10,109 nucleotides of DNA from assembly GCA_017744755.1 (NCBI GenBank), contig JAGIAU010000061.1, positions 1 to 10,109 of the forward strand, given 5' to 3'. This DNA is from Microbacteriaceae bacterium. GTDB taxonomy: Bacteria > Actinomycetota > Actinomycetes > Actinomycetales > Microbacteriaceae. Below, piece after piece: positions 1 to 5,870 of this stretch. Positions within the stretch are counted from its first letter, which is position 1; each line of letters opens with the position of its first letter. Under the pieces are notes generated by a model. It searched no databases. It was not told the origin of the DNA and worked only from the letters and a program-made list of their open reading frames with translations. Both the position numbers and the translations under genes were made by a program.

Positions 1-428
1 GACATGTACTCCGCGTAGCCGCCGACGCAGCCCGCGCAGGAGATGAGCGCGCCGTCGTCACCGCGCGCGACATCGGGGTAGACGCCGCCGAGGTCGAAGA
101 GCTCGCCGCACTGCCACACCTCGCCGATCGAGCAGTAGTAGCAGTGCCCGCACTCCGGCGTCCCCGGCACCGAGACGCGCTGCCCGACCCGGAAGCCCTC
201 GACGTCCTTGCCGAGGTGGACGATCTCGCCGATGGAGGCGTGGCCGAGGATCGTGGGCGGGATCTTGTAGAGCTGGCCCTTCCAGTTCTTCACATCGGTC
301 GAGCAGAACGGCGAGGCGTGCGTCCTCACGATGACCCGCTTCGGGTCGTCGGTCAGCCAGTCGACCTCCTCGATCGAGAAGGGCTCGTTGATGGCGCGGA
401 GCACGCCCGCCCTGCCGCGGATCGTCAC
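1..428 (-). CDS. Zinc-dependent alcohol dehydrogenase (MDR family), N-terminal part, cut by window edge
   Basis: The first 142 codons of a medium-chain zinc dehydrogenase are present; the cofactor domain lies beyond the left edge. Family knowledge gives NAD(P)-dependent oxidation of an alcohol or reduction of an aldehyde or ketone. The sequence shows the catalytic-zinc Cys in PFCSTD (Cys42), the GH motif (His63) and a complete four-Cys structural-zinc lobe, CGHCYYCSIGEVWQC (Cys93, 96, 99, 107). The usual GHE is GHA here (Ala64), so the Glu beside the catalytic zinc is missing. The start is GTG at 428, chosen because it overlaps the stop of the upstream SDR gene as GTGA (4 nt) and has GGAGGAGG at 436-443, seven bases upstream. 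That arrangement suggests translational coupling and membership of the same operon. The substrate is unknown. Family assignment is secure; the exact subfamily is not. Confidence 0.88.
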   Translation of the reverse strand, partial: MTIRGRAGVLRAINEPFSIEEVDWLTDDPKRVIVRTHASPFCSTDVKNWKGQLYKIPPTILGHASIGEIVHLGKDVEGFRVGQRVSVPGTPECGHCYYCSIGEVWQCGELFDLGGVYPDVARGDDGALISCAGCVGGYAEYM

Positions 429-1324
429 GAGGCGCCCTCCTCCAGCACGGGATACTTCCGCCAGCCCGCCTCGACGAGCCGCTGCCGCTCGTCGACGATC
501 GACCACCAGTCGGGGTGGGTCGCGGCGTAGAGGTCGTCGGCGAGGATCGCGCGGACGGCGATGCGGCCCGCGGTGATCGGCTTGATGAAGCGCGGCCCGC
601 CGCCCTCGCGGGCCTGCGCCTCGAGGTCCATGTCCTGCAGCGCGCCCTCGAGCCCGCTCGGACGGTTCCTGCTGCTCGTCTTGATGTTCGTGCTCACGGT
701 GCCGGGCGCGAGGAGGCTCACCCGGACCTTCGAGCCGTCCTCCTCGAGCTCCTGCGCGAGCGTCTCGATGAGCGCCCGCACGCCGTACTTCGTGACGTTG
801 TACGAGGCGATCCCGGTCATCGGCGCGAACGAGGCGGTCGAGCCGGTGACCTGGAGGTGGCCGCCGTCGGCGTTCGCGAGCAGGGTCGGCAGGAACGCGC
901 GCACGCCGTGGATGACGCCCCAGAGGTTGACGCCGAGGATCCACTCCCAGTCCGCCTTCGTGAGGTCCTTGACCCGGCCCGCCGGTCCGACGCCGGCGTT
1001 GAGGCAGACGACGTCGACCCGGCCGAACTCGGCGAGCACGGCGTCGTGGAGCGCCTGGACGCTCGCCTCCTCCCGCACGTCGACGCGGAAGCCGGCGACG
1101 CGGCCCTTCGACTCGCTCCGCTCGCTCAGGGAGCCAGGATCCTGGTCCCCTGAGCGAGGCCGGAGGCCGAGTCGAAGGGCGGCGACCGTCCCGGAGAGCA
1201 CGTCCTCCTCGATGTCGGCGATCGCGACCGAGGCGCCCTGCTCGAGCAGCGCCTCGGCGATGCCCCGGCCGATGCCGGACGCGCCACCGGTGACGACGGC
1301 GACCTTCCCTGCCACCTCGGTCAT
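425..1324 (-). CDS. Short-chain dehydrogenase/reductase carrying an in-frame palindromic insertion
   Basis: Classical SDR of 299 residues, longer than the usual ~250-275. The cofactor motif TGGASGIG is at residues 12-19, and Asp37 at the end of beta2 suggests NAD(H). The LNAGVG motif follows at 108-113, and the catalytic residues fit Asn133, Ser162, Tyr175 and Lys179 (YNVTK). It is a close paralogue of the SDR just upstream, but residues ~50-74 are a foreign-looking stretch ending SLSERSESKG, encoded by the palindromic element at 1104-1179. Aligning the two proteins shows a net gain of 18 residues between beta2 and the Asp-Val at 82-83, a surface-loop position where it could be tolerated. ATG at 1324 is preceded by AAGGAG at 1329-1334 and lies 1 nt from the stop of the upstream SDR. 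The GVIHG and SRNRP motifs recall LigD-type C-alpha alcohol dehydrogenases, but the substrate is unknown. Confidence 0.93.
   Translation of the reverse strand: MTEVAGKVAVVTGGASGIGRGIAEALLEQGASVAIADIEEDVLSGTVAALRLGLRPRSGDQDPGSLSERSESKGRVAGFRVDVREEASVQALHDAVLAEFGRVDVVCLNAGVGPAGRVKDLTKADWEWILGVNLWGVIHGVRAFLPTLLANADGGHLQVTGSTASFAPMTGIASYNVTKYGVRALIETLAQELEEDGSKVRVSLLAPGTVSTNIKTSSRNRPSGLEGALQDMDLEAQAREGGGPRFIKPITAGRIAVRAILADDLYAATHPDWWSIVDERQRLVEAGWRKYPVLEEGAS
1104..1179. repeat. Palindromic element inserted in frame in an SDR gene
   Basis: A 76 nt imperfect inverted repeat. The outer arms match: CCCTTCGACTCG at 1104-1115 and its complement CGAGTCGAAGGG at 1168-1179. The inner arms TCGCTCAGGG and CCCTGAGCGA also pair, and the centre is the perfect 12 nt palindrome CCAGGATCCTGG at 1134-1145. 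The right arm is 4 nt longer than the left because it carries GGCCGGAGGCC, itself a small hairpin. The element keeps the reading frame open and adds about 25 codons, replacing about 7 that the paralogue has there. It resembles the short dispersed palindromes seen in Microbacteriaceae genomes. That resemblance is from memory; the inverted repeat itself is directly visible. Confidence 0.85.
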
Positions 1325-1325
1325 G

Positions 1326-2156
1326 TCACTCCTTCCAGAGCGGGTACTTCTCGTGCGCGGCGACGATGCGCGCGTGCCGCTCCCGGATCGGGCCGACGAG
1401 GCTCGGATCGGTCGGGGCGTAGAGGTCGTCGGCCAGGATCGCGCGGACGGCGATGCGGCCGGCCGTGGCGGGCTCCATCCAACGGACGTCCTGGTTGATG
1501 ACCTTCGAGATGTCGGCGTCGTGCAGGGCGCCCTCGAGCCCGGCCGGCCGGTTCCGGGAGGAGCTCCCGATATTGGTGCGGATCATGCCGGGGGCGAGGT
1601 AGGTCACCCGCACCTTCGAGCCGGCCTCGCGCAGCTCGAGGTCGAGCACCTCCGCGAGCGCGAGCACGCCGTACTTCGCGACCGAGTAGGAGCCGATCGA
1701 CTGCTGGGCGATGAAGCCGGCGTTCGAGCCGGTGATCTCGATGTGGCCGCCGTCGGGGTTCGCCTCCAGGACGGGCAGGAACGTGGTGACGCCGTGGATG
1801 ACGCCCCACAGGTTCACGCCGAGGATCCACTCCCAGTCCTTCGCCGTGAGGTCGCGGATGGCGCCGGAGGGGCCGACGCCGGCGTTGAGGCAGACGACGT
1901 CGATGCGGCCCTCAGTCTCCAGAACGCGCTCGCGCAGGGCCTCGTAGGACGCCGCCTTCGACACGTCGAGGGAATGGCCGGAGATGCGCTCGCCCGCTCG
2001 ACCCGCGAGCTCGGCGACGGCCGCATCGAGGGCGTCCTGCTGGATGTCCGCGATGACGACCGTCGCGCCCTGCTCGAGCAGCGCCTCGGCGATGCCCCGG
2101 CCGATGCCGGAGGCGCCGCCGGTGACGACGGCGACCTTGCCGTGGAGCTCGGTCAC
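1326..2156 (-). CDS. Short-chain dehydrogenase/reductase (paralogue of the following SDR)
   Basis: Classical SDR of 276 residues, a cytosolic NAD(P)-dependent alcohol/ketone oxidoreductase. TGGASGIG is at residues 12-19, Asp37 suggests NAD(H), LNAGVG is at 90-95, and the catalytic set is Asn115, Ser144, Tyr157 and Lys161 (YSVAK). The C-terminal part has SRNRPAGLEGAL and AGRIAVRAILADDLYA, shared almost word for word with the next gene. The two genes are a tandem duplication that still holds a 47 nt identical DNA stretch. The start is GTG at 2156, four bases after the stop of the upstream flavoprotein; it gives the expected short N-terminus before the Rossmann beta-strand. The Shine-Dalgarno is weak, so coupling to the upstream gene is likely. 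Two similar SDRs in one operon may act on different stereoisomers or successive intermediates; that is inference. Confidence 0.94.
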   Translation of the reverse strand: MTELHGKVAVVTGGASGIGRGIAEALLEQGATVVIADIQQDALDAAVAELAGRAGERISGHSLDVSKAASYEALRERVLETEGRIDVVCLNAGVGPSGAIRDLTAKDWEWILGVNLWGVIHGVTTFLPVLEANPDGGHIEITGSNAGFIAQQSIGSYSVAKYGVLALAEVLDLELREAGSKVRVTYLAPGMIRTNIGSSSRNRPAGLEGALHDADISKVINQDVRWMEPATAGRIAVRAILADDLYAPTDPSLVGPIRERHARIVAAHEKYPLWKE

Positions 2157-2160
2157 GCCC

Positions 2161-3558
2161 TCAGTGCCCCGTCGTGAAGAGGTGCTCGGGGTCGTACTTC
2201 GCGCGCGTCGCCTCGAGGCGGGCCGCGGTCTCCGGCGACCAGAGCGTCCTCCATTTCTCGTCGTCGGGCGAGCCGGCCCAGTTGTAGTTCGTCTCGGGGC
2301 CGAACCATTTCGCGAGCGCCGAGTAGACCGCGTCGCGCGACGCCGGGAACGCCTCGGCGAAGAGCTCCTCGACCGGGGTGGCGATCGTCAGCAGGTGGTA
2401 CGGGGCACGGGCGCCGCCGATCGAGTTGACCGTGTTCACCCCCGCCTCCTCGATCGCGCCGCCATGGCCCCAGTGGCGCACCTCCGTCGCGACGAACGCG
2501 ACGTCCTTGCCGTCGCCGGCGAAGGAGAGCAGCGTGTCGACGAACTCGTGGTCGATGTCGACGAGGCCCTGGCCGGCGACCGCCATGGGCAGCGGGCCGT
2601 CGGGGTCGAGATGGATCGCGCCGAGCTCGTCGGCCGCGAGCAGCCCGAGCGTGTCGTGGTAGACCTCGCCGGCCGCGCGGATCGGCTCGATGAGCGCGGC
2701 GCCCTTGGCCGCCATCTCCTCGTCGCTCGCGTCCGGGTCGACGTAGGCGAAGCGGATGTGCAGCACCGTCCGGCCCGCGAAGAGCTCGGGGACGCCGACC
2801 GGGGGGAAGCGGACGATGTTCGCCGAGGTGGTCGCCTCGACCGGAAGCGTCTTCGTCCAGTCGGCCCAGGCGTGCCAGACCGGCGCGATGGCGTCGCCGA
2901 CGAAGAACAGGCCGCCGCCGTAGACGTGCTCCATCTCCTCCGCCTGGAACGTCGCCTCGGTAACGAGCCCGAGCCCGACCTTGCCGCCCTTGAGCGCCTG
3001 GAACAGGTCCGGGTACGAGTCCGCGGTCACGACCTTGAGGTCGCCGTCCGCGGTGACGACGCGGTAGGCGAGGATGCGGTCGGCGACGATGCCGAGCTTG
3101 CGGCTGAGCGGACCGACGCCGCCGCCCATCGTGAGGCCGATGATGCCGACGGAGGGCGAGGAGCCGGTGACGGCGAGAAGGCCGGCCTCGCGGATCGCCG
3201 GGAGCACCTGGAACCAGCGCTGGCCGGCGCCGACCGTGAACGTCTTCGCCGCCTTGTCGATCTCCAGCTTCCGCATCCGGTGCGTTCGGAGGTAGACGCC
3301 CTCGTGGAGCGGGCGGTACTGCCCGTGCCCGGTGGCGCCGATCGTGATCGGCAGGCGGTACGCCGCGGCGAAGCGCACCACGGCGACGGCGTCCTCCTCC
3401 GTCGCGATGCCGATGACGAAGTCGGTGTCGATCTTCGACGCGGCGTTGTAGCCGGCGGCCTCCTCGGCGTAGCCGGCCTCGCCGCGCGCGTGGACGACCG
3501 CGTCGGCGCTCAGCGCCGCCCGGAGCTCCGCGACCGCACTGTCAGGAACTGCTCCCAT
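2161..3558 (-). CDS. FAD-linked oxidase, berberine-bridge-enzyme-like
   Basis: Flavoprotein oxidase of 465 residues with an N-terminal PCMH-type FAD-binding domain (about 43-180) and a C-terminal BBE segment (about 423-463, YNWAGSPDDEKW through KYDPEHLF). Family members oxidise alcohols, sugars or alkaloid C-N/C-H bonds and pass electrons to oxygen or another acceptor. GATGHGQ holds His78, the position that normally forms the 8-alpha-histidyl bond to FAD. The Cys that gives the second covalent bond in bicovalent members is Ser134 in GSSPSVGIIGLTMGGG, so single covalent attachment is expected. There is no signal peptide, so it is probably cytosolic. ATG at 3558 follows a purine-rich GGGAGTGGGAAG. 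A 51 nt gap separates it from the upstream oxidase, the largest gap inside the block. It is unrelated to the VAO-type protein next door beyond the shared FAD fold. Substrate unknown. Confidence 0.92.
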   Translation of the reverse strand: MGAVPDSAVAELRAALSADAVVHARGEAGYAEEAAGYNAASKIDTDFVIGIATEEDAVAVVRFAAAYRLPITIGATGHGQYRPLHEGVYLRTHRMRKLEIDKAAKTFTVGAGQRWFQVLPAIREAGLLAVTGSSPSVGIIGLTMGGGVGPLSRKLGIVADRILAYRVVTADGDLKVVTADSYPDLFQALKGGKVGLGLVTEATFQAEEMEHVYGGGLFFVGDAIAPVWHAWADWTKTLPVEATTSANIVRFPPVGVPELFAGRTVLHIRFAYVDPDASDEEMAAKGAALIEPIRAAGEVYHDTLGLLAADELGAIHLDPDGPLPMAVAGQGLVDIDHEFVDTLLSFAGDGKDVAFVATEVRHWGHGGAIEEAGVNTVNSIGGARAPYHLLTIATPVEELFAEAFPASRDAVYSALAKWFGPETNYNWAGSPDDEKWRTLWSPETAARLEATRAKYDPEHLFTTGH

Positions 3559-3609
3559 TTGCTTCCCACTCCCTTGTCGGATGCCTGTATCGAATCGGTA
3601 TGCCTATGT
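3559..3609 (-). promoter_or_regulatory. Candidate internal regulatory gap before the BBE-like oxidase gene
   Basis: This 51 nt gap is visibly less GC-rich than its surroundings. It holds an imperfect 15 nt inverted repeat, GTATCGAATCGGTAT (plus strand, 3587-3601), with five of seven arm positions paired around a central base. ATGCCT occurs on both sides (3581-3586 and 3600-3605), 19 nt apart. The AAGGGAGTGGGAAG ribosome-binding region fills the part nearest the start codon. A transcription-factor site or secondary promoter is possible, but no convincing -35/-10 pair is visible, and the symmetry could be chance. Confidence 0.25.
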
Positions 3610-5163
3610 CTATCGTGATCGCCGGGACGACGGCCAGATGCCGTGTCGACCGGGCGAGAGGATGCCGTTCGGGTCGACCGCGTCCTTGACCCGCTCGACG
3701 AAGCGGCGGTAGGCGTGGTCGCCGAACGAGTACTCCTCGGCCGCCTCGTCCATGAAGTCGAGGTGCGCGCGGTACTCGCCGTAGCCCAGTCTCCCGGCCT
3801 CGCGCACCATCCGCTTGACGGTCGCGAAGGCGCGCTTCGCCGCGGCCTCGTCGTGCACGTCGAAGTTCAGCCCGGAGACGAGGACGGTGGAACGCTCCGA
3901 GATGGTGCACAGCCCGGCGACGAAGTTCACCCCCGCCTCGCGCTCGCTGATCCCGCGCAGCAGGTCCACGACCTCGCGGACGTGCTCGCCGGTGAGCGGC
4001 ACGACCGGGGAGAAGCCGATGTGCCCGATGTGGTCCGGGATCGCCTCGAGCATGTCGAGGCTCGGGATGCCGGCCTGCACCTTGTCCACGAAGTGCGTGA
4101 TCTCGTGCCAGTCGTCCCGGCCGTAGGTGCGGTGGTGGTCGACGCGCGAGCCCTCGATCGCGCTCCAGGCCTCCTTGATCCGGGCGACGTGGTGCTCGAC
4201 GACGGCCCGGTCGCCCCACACGGCGGTGCGCTGCCCCCAGCGCCCGACGCCCGTCCGGTCGGCGATCTCCTGCAGCTCGGCCTCGCTGAGCGCGGCGTCG
4301 GCCGCCTGCATCTGGCCGAGGACGTCAGGGAAGTGGGAGGCGAGCGTGATCGTGTTCTGCATCACGGGCACGCCGCGGATGACGCCGGCGAGCCGCAGCT
4401 CGCGGGTGATCTCGACGGCCTGCTCGAGCTGCTCGTCGCGCGGGACCGTCAGGTAGAGCGGGGCGTAGGCCTCCGGCTTGCGCATGAGCCAGTAGCCCAT
4501 CCGCGTGACGATGCCGAAGTTGGACTGGACGAAGAGCGGGTCGAGGACGGGCCCGAGGCCGCGCTTGTAGAGGTGCCACGCCTTCGAGCCGGGCAGGGCG
4601 CCCATGCCGGTGCGCAGCAGCGAGCCGTCGGCGAGCACGACCTCCATGCCGGTCGGCGCCTGGTAGTCCATGCCGAGCGGGAGGTAGGTGACGCCGCTGT
4701 CGAGCGTGTTCCCGATGACCGAGCCCCAGCCGAGGTCGGGGACGGAGACCATGAGGTCGTCGTGGCCGCCGTCGAGGAGCGCCTGGTGCAGGTCGATCCA
4801 GGTCACCCCGGGCTCGACGACCGCGTAGGCGAGGCGGTCGTCGATGTGCAGCACGCGGTTCATCCGGCGCAGGCTCACGAGCACGCTGCCGCGGACGCGC
4901 GGCGATGGGCCGCCGTAGCCGTTGTTGCGCCCCTGGGAGCTCGTCCAGAGCGGGACGCCGTGCGCGTTCGCGATCCGGACGACCGCCTGGACCTGCTCCG
5001 TCGACGACGGGTACAGGACGGCGGACGAGTCGTAGCTGCGGTCCTCCGGGTGCCAGTAGGGATCGCGGTACTCGTCGCGGCCCTCGCGGGAGGTGACGAC
5101 GTGCTCGGCGCCGATGGCGGCGGCGAACTCGGCGACGACGGCGTCCGGGAGGACATGGCTCAC
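3610..5163 (-). CDS. Vanillyl-alcohol oxidase / 4-cresol dehydrogenase-type flavoprotein
   Basis: FAD oxidoreductase of 517 residues (fungal VAO is about 560). It matches VAO over its whole length: GRNNGYGGPSPRVRGSV (78-94), MNRVL (101-105), PDLGWGSVIGNTLDSGVTY (142-160), GMEVVLADGSLLRTGMGALP, QSNFGIVTRMGYWLM, and the C-terminal block GYGEYRAHLDFMDEA through VDPNGILSPGRHGIWPS. VAO members oxidise para-alkyl or para-hydroxymethyl phenols through a quinone methide. Tyr83 and Tyr464-Arg465 occupy positions that bind the phenolate in VAO. The linking His of VAO appears replaced in SERSTVLV (Ser425-Thr426), and the catalytic Asp of VAO aligns to Met165 with an Asp at 166, so covalent FAD looks unlikely and the chemistry may differ. 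The start is GTG at 5163, overlapping the upstream stop as GTGA; the open frame continues upstream to 5910 only by GC-rich chance. It is likely cytosolic. Substrate unknown. Confidence 0.93.
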   Translation of the reverse strand: MSHVLPDAVVAEFAAAIGAEHVVTSREGRDEYRDPYWHPEDRSYDSSAVLYPSSTEQVQAVVRIANAHGVPLWTSSQGRNNGYGGPSPRVRGSVLVSLRRMNRVLHIDDRLAYAVVEPGVTWIDLHQALLDGGHDDLMVSVPDLGWGSVIGNTLDSGVTYLPLGMDYQAPTGMEVVLADGSLLRTGMGALPGSKAWHLYKRGLGPVLDPLFVQSNFGIVTRMGYWLMRKPEAYAPLYLTVPRDEQLEQAVEITRELRLAGVIRGVPVMQNTITLASHFPDVLGQMQAADAALSEAELQEIADRTGVGRWGQRTAVWGDRAVVEHHVARIKEAWSAIEGSRVDHHRTYGRDDWHEITHFVDKVQAGIPSLDMLEAIPDHIGHIGFSPVVPLTGEHVREVVDLLRGISEREAGVNFVAGLCTISERSTVLVSGLNFDVHDEAAAKRAFATVKRMVREAGRLGYGEYRAHLDFMDEAAEEYSFGDHAYRRFVERVKDAVDPNGILSPGRHGIWPSSRRSR

Positions 5164-5870
5164 TTCAGGCCGCGCTTCCTCGCCTCGTCGAGGAGGATCG
5201 GGGCGGCCTCGGTGACGGCGTGGATCGAGAGCGTCATCGCGATCTCGAGCACCTCCATGAGCTCCTGGGCCGTCGCGCCGTAGCGGACCGCGTTCTCGAT
5301 GTGCAGGCGGCCGCCGGAGGTGTAGAGGTGCGTCGCGGCGAAGTCGAAGGCGATGTAGATGAACTCCTTCTGCTTCGGCGACAGCGGGCCGGACACCCAC
5401 GGCACGGAGGAGAACTCGGTGTACGCGTCGAAGAACTCGGGGGCGAGCTCGAGGATCTCGTTCCAGAAGGGATGCCAGTAGCCGCGCTTGGCGGTGAACT
5501 CCGCCTTGAGCCGCTCCTGGTACTCGGTGAGCGGCGCGGCCTCCTCGCGGAGCCCCGCCTGCTCGAGCACGTCGACGAGGATCGGCACCCCGATGTTCAG
5601 CGCATGGATGCCGAGCGTCGCGGCGCACTCGAGCACCTCCATGATCTCCGCCGGGGTCGCGCCCGCGTCGAGGCAGGCGACGATGTCGGGGCGGAGCGCG
5701 GGGAGGTAGAGATGGGTCGCGTTCGCGTCGACGGCGAGGCGGATGAACGACTGCGTCTTGGCGTCGAGCGCCGCGGTCCGCCGGGGGGCGTCCTCGAGCC
5801 GCCGGTAGGCGGCGAGGAACGCGGGGTCGAGCTCGCCGATCGCGGCGAAGGCGGCTTCGTCGCGGGGCAT
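5160..5870 (-). CDS. Carboxymuconolactone decarboxylase family protein with two CMD domains
   Basis: A 236 residue protein built from two related CMD/AhpD-like helical units, about 36-98 and 164-228. Each repeats the pattern FxxxAxDxxATHLY, then GATxxExMEVLExAxTLxIHA. A linker rich in aromatic and acidic residues joins them (YWHPFWNEILELAPEFFDAY). Neither half has the CxxC of peroxidase-type AhpD members, so a decarboxylase, hydrolase or other non-redox role is more likely, but the reaction is unknown. ATG at 5870 is chosen because it gives a 1 nt overlap (TGATG) with the upstream dehydrogenase stop and has AAGGAG at 5879-5884, eight bases away. A frame open to 6128 adds only sequence antisense in character to nothing known and overlapping the upstream gene. 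It ends in a 4 nt overlap with the VAO-type gene. It may act with the single-domain CMD protein two genes upstream. Confidence 0.9.
   Translation of the reverse strand: MPRDEAAFAAIGELDPAFLAAYRRLEDAPRRTAALDAKTQSFIRLAVDANATHLYLPALRPDIVACLDAGATPAEIMEVLECAATLGIHALNIGVPILVDVLEQAGLREEAAPLTEYQERLKAEFTAKRGYWHPFWNEILELAPEFFDAYTEFSSVPWVSGPLSPKQKEFIYIAFDFAATHLYTSGGRLHIENAVRYGATAQELMEVLEIAMTLSIHAVTEAAPILLDEARKRGLK

Noticed and set aside
1104..1179. The palindrome as an intrinsic transcription terminator
   Set aside because: It has no following T-run on either strand, lies in the middle of an intact gene and keeps the reading frame, so a repeat insertion explains it better.
1953..1969. CCTTCGAC/GTCGAGGG near-palindrome in the second SDR as another element copy
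   Set aside because: It is short, lacks the TCGCTCAGGG arm and encodes residues (DVSKA) expected at this SDR position, so it looks like ordinary coding sequence.
561..2177. Long plus-strand open frame antisense to both SDR genes
   Set aside because: Its translation is Arg/Pro/Ala/Asp-rich with no recognisable domain, and the minus-strand frames have full catalytic motifs. It is a by-product of GC-rich codon use.
1984..3618. Plus-strand open frame of more than 500 codons opposite the BBE-like gene
   Set aside because: Low-complexity, highly charged translation with no motif; the opposite strand encodes a complete flavoprotein.
3643..5283. Plus-strand open frame opposite the VAO-type gene
   Set aside because: Arg/Asp/Val-rich shadow with no domain; the minus-strand product matches VAO end to end.
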